Shown piece by piece: positions 19,073 to 29,375 of a stretch of 64,000 bases of DNA (position 1 is its first letter; each line of letters begins with the position of its first letter). The notes beneath the pieces are model-generated. The model did not search any database. It was not told the origin of the DNA and saw only the letters and a list, made by a program, of their open reading frames with translations. A program made the position numbers and the translations under genes. This DNA comes from an uncultured Collinsella sp. (lineage in GTDB: Bacteria > Actinomycetota > Coriobacteriia > Coriobacteriales > Coriobacteriaceae): positions 124,001-188,000 of the forward strand of contig CAJJZP010000001.1 in the NCBI GenBank assembly GCA_905197665.1, written 5' to 3'.

Positions 19073-20445
19073 TTTTGCCCGCAAAGGGTAACGGGACCGA
19101 GGATGCCGCTCGGGGCGATGGGTTCGGTGAGGGCGAAGATGTCGGGAATCGCATGATCGAGCGTGTTGATGACGTCGACGGTGAGTTCGTGCGTGCCGGC
19201 AGCAAGTGGGTTGATGGCAAAGCGATAGGGCGGACAGATGCGTGTGCCGAGTGGGTGTCCGTCGAGCGTAAGTGCCGCGACTTCGTAGACATCTCCCAGG
19301 TCGATTGTGGCATCGGCAAGGTCGTTCGCCAGCTCGAACAACGTGCGATAGCGGAACGTCCCGCATGCATCGGGGAATCGCTCGGCAGTGAGATCGCATA
19401 AGTGCTCGAGTTCCTGCGGGGCGCCAAAGGTTCCGCTGTCGGCAGGGGAGAGGGCGACGGTCCAAGGTCCGTTGATGTCGAGGGCGAGCGCATCGCTCGA
19501 GCCCATGTCCGCGCCGTCCCCGGACTCAAGCTCGCCGTCCGTCTCCAAGGCAACGAAGCAGCTCTCGAAGGGTGCGAGCTCAAGCGTTCCGTCAAACACA
19601 ACGGGATCGGTGCCATTCAACAGGTCGAGGCGCGTGCCGCAAAGTCGCTCGCCTTGCGCGAGTTTAACTGTGCAGCCGATGCGCTCGCGCGGATGCTCGT
19701 TGACCAACATGACGTAGGTCTCGTCGGCGCGCTCGTAACGAAGCGCGCGCAGCCAGGGCTGGGGCGTGTCGGTGACAACCGTCTGCAGCCCAGCGCTCGC
19801 CAGCACGCCCGCCATATCGGCAAGCGGAGTCGCTGCAAGTTCACCCAGTTCAACCACGCCATCGGCGTCGTAAAGCGCGCTCGACACCTCGTCGACAGCG
19901 AGGACCATAACGCCCGCCGCCATCATGCGCCTTACGGCCTGCGCCGTCGCCGAGCCAATAAATGAAGCTCCTGGCATAACAAACGCCTGGTAACGACAAT
20001 CGTTTATGGTAAGCATTCCATCGGCAATCGAAACCTCGTAACGGTCCTCATCCTCAAAAGCCTCGGCGGGCACAAAATCAAAGTCGATCTGCGCGCGCGT
20101 GAGCTCGGCAGCCACGCGCTCGATAGGCATGGCGCTGCCGGCCCACTCGGCATCGGCGTGGTACAGGATGGCGACGGGACGCGCGGCGCTGCCTCCCGAA
20201 AGCAGCGTTGCCGTACGGTTCATATAGCTCATGAGCTGGCCAAAGTGCGGCCATTGCGGATTGTTGCCGTGTGCGTAAAAGTGCGGCGGGCAGTCCCAAT
20301 CGGGGAAGGGCGCCATGCTAAATGCGTGCGGCGTAAACCAGTTAATACCGCGGACGAGCATGTGGTCGGCGATCCATTTCATCTCGCGAAGGCCCTCGTG
20401 CCAGCCGAAGGCGCCGAAGACCTCGGCCATACAGCGCCCCTGCTC
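19060..20445 (-). CDS. GH106-like glycosidase, C-terminal part (after frameshift)
   Basis: About 462 residues that continue the protein encoded at 20445-21626 in the -1 frame. It begins EQGRCMAEVFGAFGWHEG and continues the catalytic barrel (WFTPHAFSMAPFPDWDCPP), then a lyase/GATase-like region (VAILYHADAEWAG) and a C-terminal galactose-binding-like beta domain (YRTLFELANDLADATIDLGDVYEVAALTLDG). No start codon or ribosome site fits independent translation, so it needs a frameshift to be made. The stop lies in a palindromic repeat. The family assignment is by overall layout; rhamnosidase activity is not demonstrated. Confidence 0.7.
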   Translation of the reverse strand, partial: EQGRCMAEVFGAFGWHEGLREMKWIADHMLVRGINWFTPHAFSMAPFPDWDCPPHFYAHGNNPQWPHFGQLMSYMNRTATLLSGGSAARPVAILYHADAEWAGSAMPIERVAAELTRAQIDFDFVPAEAFEDEDRYEVSIADGMLTINDCRYQAFVMPGASFIGSATAQAVRRMMAAGVMVLAVDEVSSALYDADGVVELGELAATPLADMAGVLASAGLQTVVTDTPQPWLRALRYERADETYVMLVNEHPRERIGCTVKLAQGERLCGTRLDLLNGTDPVVFDGTLELAPFESCFVALETDGELESGDGADMGSSDALALDINGPWTVALSPADSGTFGAPQELEHLCDLTAERFPDACGTFRYRTLFELANDLADATIDLGDVYEVAALTLDGHPLGTRICPPYRFAINPLAAGTHELTVDVINTLDHAIPDIFALTEPIAPSGILGPVTLCGQNLPK

Positions 20446-21626
20446 TTTTTTGTCGAGACGCGCGGCCGAAGAGCCAGCTTGGCAAGCGCGTAGGTAAAGA
20501 ACTCCATATTCCACGCGCCGTGGAAGTAGCTGTAGCGTCCGTGGTCGACGCCAGGGGCGAGCTGGTTGATGACAACGTCGATGCCCGCCATATCCTGCCC
20601 GGCGACCGCGCGGAAGTAGTGTCCGGCGCCCTGGCCCAGGCGCGTGTGGCAGCTTTTGTCCTCAATCACATGTCCGATGTGCATGACGCCGCGCTCGCGG
20701 CACCAGTCGCCAATCTGCTCGTCAAAGCATGCGCGGTAGAGTTGCGTGGCAATGTCCATGTAGGCGTGACGGGCTCGGGCACCATCTGCCTCGCGTGTCC
20801 AAAGGCCGTGTAGCTTGGTGAGCCAGTCCTCGCCAAGTGCATTGCACAGGCGGCTGGCAAGCTCGTCCGACCAGGGCAGTGACATATCGCCGCGTCCAAT
20901 AAAGCTGCTGGTAGAATCATCGTCGAGAGCCGTGCCCTTCTCGTTCATAAAGCCCGGCTCATCGGTAAAGAACCCCAGTATGGTGCAGCCGAACTCGTCG
21001 CCCAGGTGCTCAAACGTGGGCTCGTAGACGGCATCGATGAGCACACGGCACGAATCGGCGTCGACCATGTTGATGTACTCATCGCGAAAGCCGGTCTTTT
21101 GGCTGGTGACGAAGAGCTCGACGGTGGTGATGCCGGCGGGCGCGTCAAAACGCAGGCGAGCGGGGGTGCCGTCGGCCTGCTCAACGGAGAGCTCAAGGTC
21201 GAGCGGTGCGCCGGCGGCGTCGAAAGTCGCCGCGCCCACAAAGCGCTCCGTGTGATCCATAAGATTGCCGAGCTTGATGACCGTGGACGGCTGGGGACCG
21301 ACGACCGTAACCGTGCGATGTTTGAGCACGGTCTTCTTAAGCGCGGGGTCGACGTTCTCGCCCGCAAGCGCGCCGTTGGCGTAGCCCGTGGGGAAATGGG
21401 CGTCGTCGAGCAGCCAGATCTTCAACCCTAAGCGCTTGCACTCGCCGATGATAAAACGCAGGTCAGCCCACCAGCCGTTGCGACAAAACTCGGGATGCGT
21501 GCGCGATTCGAGGCAGACCTCGCGGATGTTCGCACCGGCGATCTGCTCCAGGTATTCGGTAATCGTCTCGTGCGCCTCGCCCTTGAGCCACAAGAACGGA
21601 AGCACATGGTTGTCGTATGCCGCCAT
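20379..21626 (-). CDS. GH106-like glycosidase, N-terminal part
   Basis: The frame encodes 415 residues, of which about 394 are genuine before a frameshift at 20445-20451; the tail after it is out-of-frame. The start ATG 21626 has GAGGAG five bases upstream. The sequence reads as the N-terminal barrel of a large GH106/GH2-like glycosidase (NGWWADLRFIIGECKRLGLK, WLLDDAHFPTGYANG, GFFTDEPGFM). The whole protein would be about 860 aa and cytoplasmic. It is divergent from an AraC regulator at 21743, its likely controller. The break lies in an A6 run (minus strand), so it could be a real mutation, an assembly error, or a programmed shift. Confidence 0.75.
   Translation of the reverse strand: MAAYDNHVLPFLWLKGEAHETITEYLEQIAGANIREVCLESRTHPEFCRNGWWADLRFIIGECKRLGLKIWLLDDAHFPTGYANGALAGENVDPALKKTVLKHRTVTVVGPQPSTVIKLGNLMDHTERFVGAATFDAAGAPLDLELSVEQADGTPARLRFDAPAGITTVELFVTSQKTGFRDEYINMVDADSCRVLIDAVYEPTFEHLGDEFGCTILGFFTDEPGFMNEKGTALDDDSTSSFIGRGDMSLPWSDELASRLCNALGEDWLTKLHGLWTREADGARARHAYMDIATQLYRACFDEQIGDWCRERGVMHIGHVIEDKSCHTRLGQGAGHYFRAVAGQDMAGIDVVINQLAPGVDHGRYSYFHGAWNMEFFTYALAKLALRPRVSTKKSRGAVWPRSSAPSAGTRAFAR
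20410..20451 (-). other. A AAA AAG slippery heptamer with downstream stem
   Basis: On the minus strand the zero-frame codons ACA AAA AAG contain the dnaX-type -1 slippery site. About four bases later GGGGCGC can pair with GCGCC(TT), or a competing GCCGA/TCGGC hairpin can form. A -1 shift exactly joins the two glycosidase frames. A missing base in an A7 run explains it equally well. Confidence 0.35.
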
Positions 21627-21742
21627 ATCCACTCCTCTAAAACCAACCTTTTAAATCGATTGAAGTCAGAGTACGCCGAGCGCGCCGTCCTGCTAATATC
21701 AAAACCACAGCAGAATATGACCGAATCAACGATTGTGATGCC

Positions 21743-22750
21743 ATGGATCTTGCACGTTTAGACAGCCTTCTGCTCGAGCTGACCGACAGCGAGCGTGCTT
21801 ACCACGCGGGCGCCCGCTATGACTGGAATGATGCGTTCAGCTGGGGTCATCAACAGAATATCAGTGAAAAACATATCCATAAAATCGGTGACCCGACGCG
21901 AGCCTTGCACCAAGAAGGCATGCCTGAGGGCCTATCAATCGTGCGCAACTCGCGCTTCAACCCTGTACCGGAGCATGTGCACGATTATGTCGAAATCAGC
22001 TATGTTTATCGCGGGCATGCGCCGCAGACCGTCAACGGCGAACAGCTTATGCTTGCCCAAAACGAGGTGCTCTTACTCGACGCCGCCTGTCCACATGCCG
22101 TAGGCGAGCTCGGCGAGCATGACATTATGCTGAGCATCGTCATCTCGCGGCCGATGTTGCACCGCAGCCTAGAGCAGAGCCTGTCGCCGTCAAGCACCGT
22201 CTCGCAGTTCCTCATTAATGCCCTCAATGACGAAACCGACCACTGCGGTCATGTGCATTTCCGCACGGGCAACAGCCGCCGCGTGCGCCGATATATGCAG
22301 GAGATGCTGTGCGAGCTTCTGGAGCCGACGGCTGCGAGTCCCCAGATCGTGTCGAAGCTGTTTGAGTTGCTGTTGATTGAGCTGATGCAAAGCTATGAGG
22401 CCGCACTGCTGCAAGCGGGCAAACCTACACTTCCCTCGGCGCAGGTCGCGGCCGCCGTGGGCTACATCGAGCGCCATGCCTGCGATTGTACGCTCGAGGA
22501 CGTAGCTCGCCACCTCCATCTGAGTCCCAACTACGCAAGCGCGCTGCTCAAACGGCAGACGGGACGCACGTTTATGCAGCTCGTGCAGGAGAGTCGCCTA
22601 ACACGCGCGGCAACACTGCTCGACGCCGGCTCCACTGCGGAAGCCGCGGCGCGCGAGGTCGGCTACGCCAACATGAGCTTCTTCTACAAAAAGTTTGCCG
22701 AGCGCTATGGCTGCACGCCGGCAGCGTATCGCCAGCGTTTGCCCAGATAA
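21743..22750 (+). CDS. AraC-family transcriptional regulator
   Basis: 335-aa regulator. Residues 60-180 form a cupin sensor domain (NPVPEHVHDYVEISYVYRG), and residues about 235-335 form two AraC helix-turn-helix motifs (LEDVARHLHLSPNYASALLKR and AAREVGYANMSFFYKKFAERYG). It is transcribed away from the GH106-like glycosidase, with 116 bp between starts, which suggests sugar-responsive activation of that gene. The ligand is unknown. The stop is followed at once by a CTGTCCCTTTTTGGCAG repeat. Confidence 0.9.
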   Translation: MDLARLDSLLLELTDSERAYHAGARYDWNDAFSWGHQQNISEKHIHKIGDPTRALHQEGMPEGLSIVRNSRFNPVPEHVHDYVEISYVYRGHAPQTVNGEQLMLAQNEVLLLDAACPHAVGELGEHDIMLSIVISRPMLHRSLEQSLSPSSTVSQFLINALNDETDHCGHVHFRTGNSRRVRRYMQEMLCELLEPTAASPQIVSKLFELLLIELMQSYEAALLQAGKPTLPSAQVAAAVGYIERHACDCTLEDVARHLHLSPNYASALLKRQTGRTFMQLVQESRLTRAATLLDAGSTAEAAAREVGYANMSFFYKKFAERYGCTPAAYRQRLPR

Positions 22751-22753
22751 AAC

Positions 22754-24385
<1,632 letters not shown>

Positions 24386-24447
24386 TCGACAAGATGAGTG
24401 CCACCGGGGAAAAGCCTTGGGACGGGCTCGCGATTCGAGTCCCCACC

Positions 24448-24476
24448 TTAGCATTTGAACCATTTGGCACTATAAT
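24448..24476 (+). promoter_or_regulatory. promoter of the EIIA gene
   Basis: TTAGCA (24448-24453) and TATAAT (24471-24476) with 17-bp spacing, 49 bases before the EIIA start. Confidence 0.5.
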
Positions 24477-24525
24477 CACCATAGGCATGCGCATAACGTT
24501 GCGCTTAATCAAGAGGAGAAAATGT

Positions 24526-25062
24526 ATGGGTCTGTTTGACATGTTCAAGAAGAAGGCTGAGCCCGCGGCTGCCGCTGCTCCGGCCTCCATCTCTGCTTCT
24601 GCCGGCGCCGACGTGCTGTGCTCGCCCGTCAAGGGCAAGGTCATCAAGATGGCCGACGTGCCCGATCCCGTCTTTGGTGGCGAGGTTTTGGGCAAGGGCT
24701 GCGCTGTGTGGCCCGAGGACGATCTGGTCTACGCTCCCTGCGACGGCAAGGTGACCGTCACCATGGGTCACGCCGTGGGTCTGCAGTCCGATAGCGGCAT
24801 CGAGGTTCTTGTGCACGTTGGCGTCGATACCGTCAACATGAACGGCGACGGCTTCGAGGGCTTCGTCAAGGCCGACGACGTCGTCAAGGCTGGCCAGCCC
24901 ATGCTCAAGATCGACCGCGCCAAGATCGCCGCTGCCGGCTACAAGGACTGCGTCGTCGTGGCTGTGTCCAACACTGCCGAGTTCGCCGACGTCGAGCTCG
25001 CCGTCGAGGCTGACTCCGCTGTCGCCGCCGGCGATGTCATCGTCAAGGTCGTCCGCAAGTAA
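24526..25062 (+). CDS. crr: PTS glucose-type EIIA protein
   Basis: 178-aa soluble EIIA of the glucose superfamily. The phosphorylated histidine is H97 in GIEVLVHVGVDTV, with partner H82 in GHAVGL. An Ala-rich linker (residues 12-28) precedes the domain. Because neither EIIBC permease in this window has an EIIA domain, this protein is likely their phosphate donor, taking phosphate from HPr. The start ATG 24526 has AGGAG seven bases upstream, and ATG 24522 is out of frame. It has its own promoter and a strong terminator (25086-25118), so expression is probably independent of either permease. The symbol is by analogy only. Confidence 0.85.
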   Translation: MGLFDMFKKKAEPAAAAAPASISASAGADVLCSPVKGKVIKMADVPDPVFGGEVLGKGCAVWPEDDLVYAPCDGKVTVTMGHAVGLQSDSGIEVLVHVGVDTVNMNGDGFEGFVKADDVVKAGQPMLKIDRAKIAAAGYKDCVVVAVSNTAEFADVELAVEADSAVAAGDVIVKVVRK

Positions 25063-25085
25063 ACTGCGGCAACATAAGGATGCGC

Positions 25086-25118
25086 AAGGGTGGTCGGGTT
25101 ATCCGGCCGCCCTTTTTT
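25086..25118 (+). terminator. Rho-independent terminator after EIIA
   Basis: AAGGGTGGTCGG pairs with CCGGCCGCCCTT, including two G-U pairs, followed by a six-T run. Confidence 0.85.
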
Positions 25119-25297
25119 ATTACAATGCGGCGGAACGTTTTATTGCGCGTTGGGCGGAACGGTAAACCGTTCGGACGTTAAATCGAGCCGACTGCGCCTT
25201 TGCTTTGCCGGGGGTGTTCGTTAGCGGCTAGAATGGCCTTATTGTTACGACGTGCACCGCGTCGGGAAGCGCGGTGCCGCTTGTTGGGAGGAATGTC

Positions 25298-25855
25298 ATG
25301 AAGAAGAAGCTGCTGCTTGCGCCCCTGATGGCTGTTCTGGTCGCGTGCGTAGTTGTGCTTTCCGGCTGCGGAGGCCCTTCGGTTGAGGAGCTCATCACCG
25401 ATGATCTTACGACGCAGTTTGACGAGGTCAAGAACGGTGGCGACGACTTCCTCGCCGGCCTGGAAGAGGCCTCGGGTGACGAGTTCGAGCAGCTGGGCAT
25501 CGATCCCAAGGAGTACGCCAAGAGCTATCTCGAGGGCTTTGACTACAAGATCGGCGACGTGACGGTCGACGAGGACAAGGGTACCGCAACTGCCGAGGTC
25601 ACCATTACCTGCAAGTCCATGAACCAGATCGTTGAGGATTTTGCCACCCAGTACCAGGAGAAGGTCGCCGCGCTCGATTCGATGCCTTCCGATGACGAGC
25701 TGTACAAGATGGCCGGTCAGGTTATGGTCGATGTGACCAAGGCTGCTAAGACCAAGGACACCAAGGTCACCTTCAAGTATTCCTGCAATGACGACGGCGA
25801 GTGGTCTGCCGACGATTCCGCAACCAACGAGATGATGAATGCCATGATGAGCTAG
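25298..25855 (+). CDS. secreted lipoprotein, unknown function
   Basis: 185-aa lipoprotein. The signal peptide MKKKLLLAPLMAVLVACVVV is followed by lipobox LSGC, so it should be anchored to the outer face of the membrane at Cys25. The mature part is acidic and alternates helix and strand, with IGDVTVDEDKGTATAEVTIT resembling DUF4878/DUF5105-type NTF2-like lipoproteins; that similarity is an impression only. The start ATG 25298 has GGGAGGA upstream. It is monocistronic, followed by a hairpin at 25875. Confidence 0.75.
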   Translation: MKKKLLLAPLMAVLVACVVVLSGCGGPSVEELITDDLTTQFDEVKNGGDDFLAGLEEASGDEFEQLGIDPKEYAKSYLEGFDYKIGDVTVDEDKGTATAEVTITCKSMNQIVEDFATQYQEKVAALDSMPSDDELYKMAGQVMVDVTKAAKTKDTKVTFKYSCNDDGEWSADDSATNEMMNAMMS

Positions 25856-25874
25856 GGGAGTTACACGGTAGTTC

Positions 25875-26010
25875 GTTACGGCGTTTTGCCAAACGCCGTA
25901 ACTGCCCGACGCTGCGCGCCGCCCAGGACGACAATTTGTCATTCAAAAGGCGAGGCATGACCAGAAGGTCTATGCCTCGCCTTTTTCATGCCAATTTGTT
26001 CGCTCTGGTG
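25875..26010. repeat. composite repeat with terminator (copy 2)
   Basis: The perfect hairpin GTTACGGCGTTT-TGCC-AAACGCCGTAAC (25875-25902) is followed by the same 105-bp sequence as 17052-17160. Its terminator-like stem (25946-25985) has GGCGAGG/CCTCGCC where copy 1 has GGCAAGG/CCTTGCC. Confidence 0.8.
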
Positions 26011-26048
26011 CCCGCTCGCTGCCCGTCCTCTACCTGCGGCGTTGCCAT

Positions 26049-26325
26049 GGTAGTCATTGAGGTGGCAGTTGGGGACGTTCCTTTTCTGCCGGCAGTTGGG
26101 GACACTCCTTGCGCCAGCGTTGCATCGCGAACGCTCGGGAAAATATGGCCCGGTTTTTGGTCGAATTCTGGGTCGCGGTTTCCGGATGGGGTGGGTTGCG
26201 GAAAGTGCGACCCGGAATATTGCTCCAAAACGGGATGGCGTTTTCCCGACGCGCCTCAAACGGAAAGCGCATCCCATTCCGGAGCTCCAAAACGGGACGC
26301 GCTTTCCGCGCGGAAGAATTGTCGC
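26049..26325. repeat. repeat cluster (GGCAGTTGGGGAC and CGGTTTCCG types)
   Basis: Two GGCAGTTGGGGAC copies lie at 26061-26104. About 180 bp of GGGTCGCGGTTTCCG / CGGAAAGTGCGACCC inverted repeats and AAACGGGAYGCG motifs follow (26145-26325), related to 48424-48590. I see no gene in 25860-26349. Confidence 0.65.
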
Positions 26326-26349
26326 AGCTACGTTAAGCAGTGCCGCTCG

Positions 26350-27018
26350 CTACTCGCCCAAGATCAGCTCGGCGAGTTCGTCCTGGGTGTCCACCACGTA
26401 GTCAGCGCCGGCGGCCTCCAGCTCTGCACGGCCGCGGAAGCCCCAGCTGACGCCCGCGCTCTTAAGGCCGGCGTTGTGACCGGTCAGAACATCGACATTC
26501 GAATCGCCCACATAGAGCGTGGTCGCCGGGTTGGCGCCCAGCTCCTTCATTACATGCAGCGTGACGGGCGCTTCGGGCTTAGGCGGAAACGCATCGACAC
26601 GGCCCTGTACCTGCGCAAAGCGATCGGGGCCAAAGTATTTCTCGATAAGCGGGGCTGCCGAAATATGGTCCTTGTTGGTGAGCACGGCAAGCTGAACGCC
26701 CTCTGCGCGCAGACGGTCGAGCATCTCAATCGTGCCGGCGTAGGGTGAGGTGCGGTCCTCCTTGTGCTCGCCATAATAGGCCCTAAACTCGGCAAGCGTC
26801 TGCTCAAACATACGGCCGTCGCCCGCGTACTCGGCGGGCATAAAGCGTTCAACCAGCTTGAGCATGCCGTTTCCCACCTTGTAGCGATACTCGTCCACGG
26901 CAAACGTGGGCCAGCCGTGCATCTCGCAGGTGTGGTTGCCGGCGGCCGCCAGGTCCTCGAGCGTGTTGAGGATGGTGCCGTCTAAATCAAAAATCACATG
27001 GGAAAAAGCTGCTGCCAT
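26350..27018 (-). CDS. HAD-family phosphatase (phosphoglycolate phosphatase-like)
   Basis: 222-aa HAD hydrolase. Motif I FDLDGTILNT gives the nucleophile Asp (DxDGT), motif II is VLTNKD, and motif III/IV is PKPEAP..YVGDSNVDV. A helical cap lies between residues 20 and 90, typical of Gph/PgmB-like enzymes. The substrate is a small phosphorylated metabolite, with phosphoglycolate the default for this subgroup. The start at ATG 27018 has GGGAG upstream. It is on the same strand as the hyp genes but downstream of hypE by 126 bp, and has no visible link with hydrogenase maturation. Confidence 0.8.
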   Translation of the reverse strand: MAAAFSHVIFDLDGTILNTLEDLAAAGNHTCEMHGWPTFAVDEYRYKVGNGMLKLVERFMPAEYAGDGRMFEQTLAEFRAYYGEHKEDRTSPYAGTIEMLDRLRAEGVQLAVLTNKDHISAAPLIEKYFGPDRFAQVQGRVDAFPPKPEAPVTLHVMKELGANPATTLYVGDSNVDVLTGHNAGLKSAGVSWGFRGRAELEAAGADYVVDTQDELAELILGE

Positions 27019-27143
27019 GGGTGCTCCCGCCGTTTGGGTTATAGGACGCACCCATGATAACGGGCTGGCGTGTCGGGCATGTTTGAAATCTGAATAACTT
27101 TGACTGCTGTGTATCGGGCCGCGCTGCCCGACCATCTCTGTCG

Positions 27144-28178
27144 TTAGCAAATTCTCGGCAGCTGCTCTCCTACGAGCATGTCGAGGATGCGGGTCGATCC
27201 CCAGCCGGTGCGCACGCGCACGGCGGGACGGGCGCCCTCGGCAAGTGGCAGCACGCGACCGATGATGGCGGCATTTTCGCCGTAGCGGGCGGCGCGCATG
27301 GCGGCCAGCGCGGCATCGGCCTGCTCGGCCGGCACCACGGCAACCATCTTGCCCTCGTTTGCCACCTGCAGAACGTCGTAACCGAGCATCTCACATGCCG
27401 CCTGTACGTCGGGGCGCACGGGCACGGCATCCTCGTCGATCTCCATGGCAACGCCGCTGGCCTGGGCAAACTCGTTGAGCGTGGATGCCAGGCCGCCGCG
27501 CGTGGGGTCGCGGAAGCAGCGGGTGTCGGGGGCGGCGGCGAGCACGTCGGCAATCAGATGATTGAGCGGCGCGGCGTCGCTTTCGATGGCGCTCGAAAAC
27601 GCCAAGCCCTCGCGCTGGCTCATGATGGCGATGCCGTGGTCGCCTAGCGTACCCGATACCAGGATGACGTCGCCGGGGCGGCAGTTGGCACCGCTGAGCG
27701 TCACACCTGCGGGCACCTCGCCCACGCCGGCGGTATTGATGTAGACGCCGTCGGCACCGCCACGCTCGACCACCTTGGTGTCGCCGGTGATTATGGACAC
27801 GCCCGCCTCGCGTGCTGTTTCGGCCATGGTCTGCACAATCTGGCGCAGCTTGTCCATGGGATAGCCCTCTTCGAGGATAAAGCCGCACGAGAGGTAGCGC
27901 ACGTTAGCGCCCGAGGTCGCGACGTCGTTGACGGTTCCGCATACGGCGAGGCGGCCGATATTGCCGCCGGGGAAGAACTGCGGCGTTACCACAAAGCTGT
28001 CGGTCGACATGGCGATTCGCCCGCTTGCGGGCAGCGCGGCGACACCAGCATCGTTGCCCGCAAGCAGCTCGGGCGACCCAAAGGCATCCAGAAAGACCTC
28101 ATCGATAATGCGCTTCATCATCTGGCCGCCGGAGCCGTGGCCCAGCAGGACAGTGCTATCGGTGGCAGTACGGGACAT
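27144..28178 (-). CDS. hypE: hydrogenase maturation protein HypE
   Basis: 344-aa enzyme that dehydrates the carbamoyl group on its own C-terminal cysteine to thiocyanate, the CN- source for the NiFe active site. It keeps the PurM/AIR-synthase-like ATP-binding fold (LLGHGSGGQMM start, GRLAVCGTVNDVATSGA, ITGDTKVVERGGADG) and ends in PRIC with the essential terminal Cys. It is the last gene of the nikR-hypF-hypC-hypD-hypE row. A hairpin of the CCGCCGTTC type lies in the 81-bp gap after hypD. The partner is HypF; Fe(CN)2CO assembly occurs on HypC-HypD. Confidence 0.95.
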   Translation of the reverse strand: MSRTATDSTVLLGHGSGGQMMKRIIDEVFLDAFGSPELLAGNDAGVAALPASGRIAMSTDSFVVTPQFFPGGNIGRLAVCGTVNDVATSGANVRYLSCGFILEEGYPMDKLRQIVQTMAETAREAGVSIITGDTKVVERGGADGVYINTAGVGEVPAGVTLSGANCRPGDVILVSGTLGDHGIAIMSQREGLAFSSAIESDAAPLNHLIADVLAAAPDTRCFRDPTRGGLASTLNEFAQASGVAMEIDEDAVPVRPDVQAACEMLGYDVLQVANEGKMVAVVPAEQADAALAAMRAARYGENAAIIGRVLPLAEGARPAVRVRTGWGSTRILDMLVGEQLPRIC

Positions 28179-28231
28179 ATCGAAAACTCCAATCGTGGGT
28201 GGAATTATATGGGTGAGGCGCAGCGTCGACC

Positions 28232-28260
28232 GGTCCGCCGTTCGTTAGAACGGCGGAACC
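28232..28260. repeat. CCGCCGTTC hairpin between hypD and hypE
   Basis: GGTCCGCCGTTC-GTTA-GAACGGCGGAACC; the hairpin resembles those heading the composite repeats at 17027 and 25875. It touches the hypD stop codon and may dampen hypE expression. Confidence 0.7.
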
Positions 28261-29375
28261 TAATAGTCGCGGTATCTAAAGTACGCCGCGCAGCTGCCTT
28301 CGGAGCTCACCATGCAGGGGCCGACGGGGTGTTCGGGCGTACATGCGTGGCCGAACAGCGGGCAGTCGCTCGGCGTGATGGCTCCGCGCAGCACGTCGCC
28401 GCAGCGGCACCCGCGTGGCTCGACCGTCGCCTCAACGGGCACATCAAAGCGGGCACCGGCATCAAAGCGCGCGAATTCGGGTCGGATGGAAAGACCCGAA
28501 GCCGCAATCGGTCCCAGTCCGCGCCACGTGGTGTCGCACGGCTCAAACACCTGCTCGACCAGTTGGCGCGCCACGGGATTGCCGTCTGCATTGACGCCGC
28601 GGCGGTAGGCGTTGTCGATTGCGGGCCTGTTCTCGACAACCATCTGGACCAGCGTGCAGATGCCCTGCAGGATATCGACCGGCTCAAACCCGGTGACTAC
28701 GCCGGGGGTCTCGAACTCGTCGACCAAAAAGCTAAAGGGTGCCAGGCCTGTGATGGTAGCGACGTGACCAGGCAGGATAAAGCCGTCGATGGTCGTCTCG
28801 GGGTCGTTGGAGATCGCACGCAGAGCCGGCGGCGTGGTCTTGTGAGCACAGTAGACCGAGAAGTTCTGGAGCCCGCGCGCGTCGGCCTCCAGGATAGCGG
28901 CGGCAATGGTGGGCGTTGTGGTCTCAAAGCCGACGCCCATAAAGATGACCGGGCGTTCGGGATTTTGCTCGGCAATGTCGAGTGCGTCGAGCGGAGAATA
29001 GACGATGCGGATGTCGCGCCCCGCCGCCTTTTGCGCGGCAAGCGAGGTGGACGATCCGGGCACGCGCATCATGTCGCCAAAGGTGGTGATGATGGCGCCG
29101 TCCATGTTGGAAAGCGCGATTGCGTGATCGATGTCGCGGTTGGCGGTGACGCAAACGGGGCACCCCGGGCCGCTTAGCAGTTTGAGCCCCGTCGGCATAA
29201 TGGAGCGAAAGCCATAGCGGCCAATGCTCACGGTATGCGTACCGCAGACTTCCATAAGGTTGATGCTGCGGTTGCCGACAAGCTCATGAATACGATCGAT
29301 GAGCTCGCGAGCCAGCTTGGGGTCGCGAAATGCCGAAAAGTCGATACCGGAGCGAACCGGCTGCGCCGCCGCCAC
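28260..29375 (-). CDS. hypD: hydrogenase maturation protein HypD
   Basis: 371-aa iron-sulfur scaffold on which Fe(CN)2CO is built. Conserved cysteine motifs are visible: MEVCGTHT near the N-terminus, GPGCPVCVT, and the C-terminal cluster GCRCGDVL / CPLFGHAC. The start is GTG at 29375, overlapping the hypC stop by one base (TAGTG), so the two are translationally coupled, which fits the HypC-HypD complex. The ORF is complete and of normal length. Confidence 0.95.
   Translation of the reverse strand: MAAAQPVRSGIDFSAFRDPKLARELIDRIHELVGNRSINLMEVCGTHTVSIGRYGFRSIMPTGLKLLSGPGCPVCVTANRDIDHAIALSNMDGAIITTFGDMMRVPGSSTSLAAQKAAGRDIRIVYSPLDALDIAEQNPERPVIFMGVGFETTTPTIAAAILEADARGLQNFSVYCAHKTTPPALRAISNDPETTIDGFILPGHVATITGLAPFSFLVDEFETPGVVTGFEPVDILQGICTLVQMVVENRPAIDNAYRRGVNADGNPVARQLVEQVFEPCDTTWRGLGPIAASGLSIRPEFARFDAGARFDVPVEATVEPRGCRCGDVLRGAITPSDCPLFGHACTPEHPVGPCMVSSEGSCAAYFRYRDY

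Noticed and set aside
20452..20514. An independent start for the C-terminal glycosidase fragment at ATG 20514
   Set aside because: The first residues in that frame lie upstream of the slip site and duplicate the region coded in the other frame; no ribosome site is present.
24409..24447. A tRNA-like 3' end (CGATTCGAGTCCCC)
   Set aside because: There is no room for a cloverleaf after the GH1 stop, and the acceptor and anticodon arms are missing; it folds as a simple GGGAC/GTCCC hairpin.
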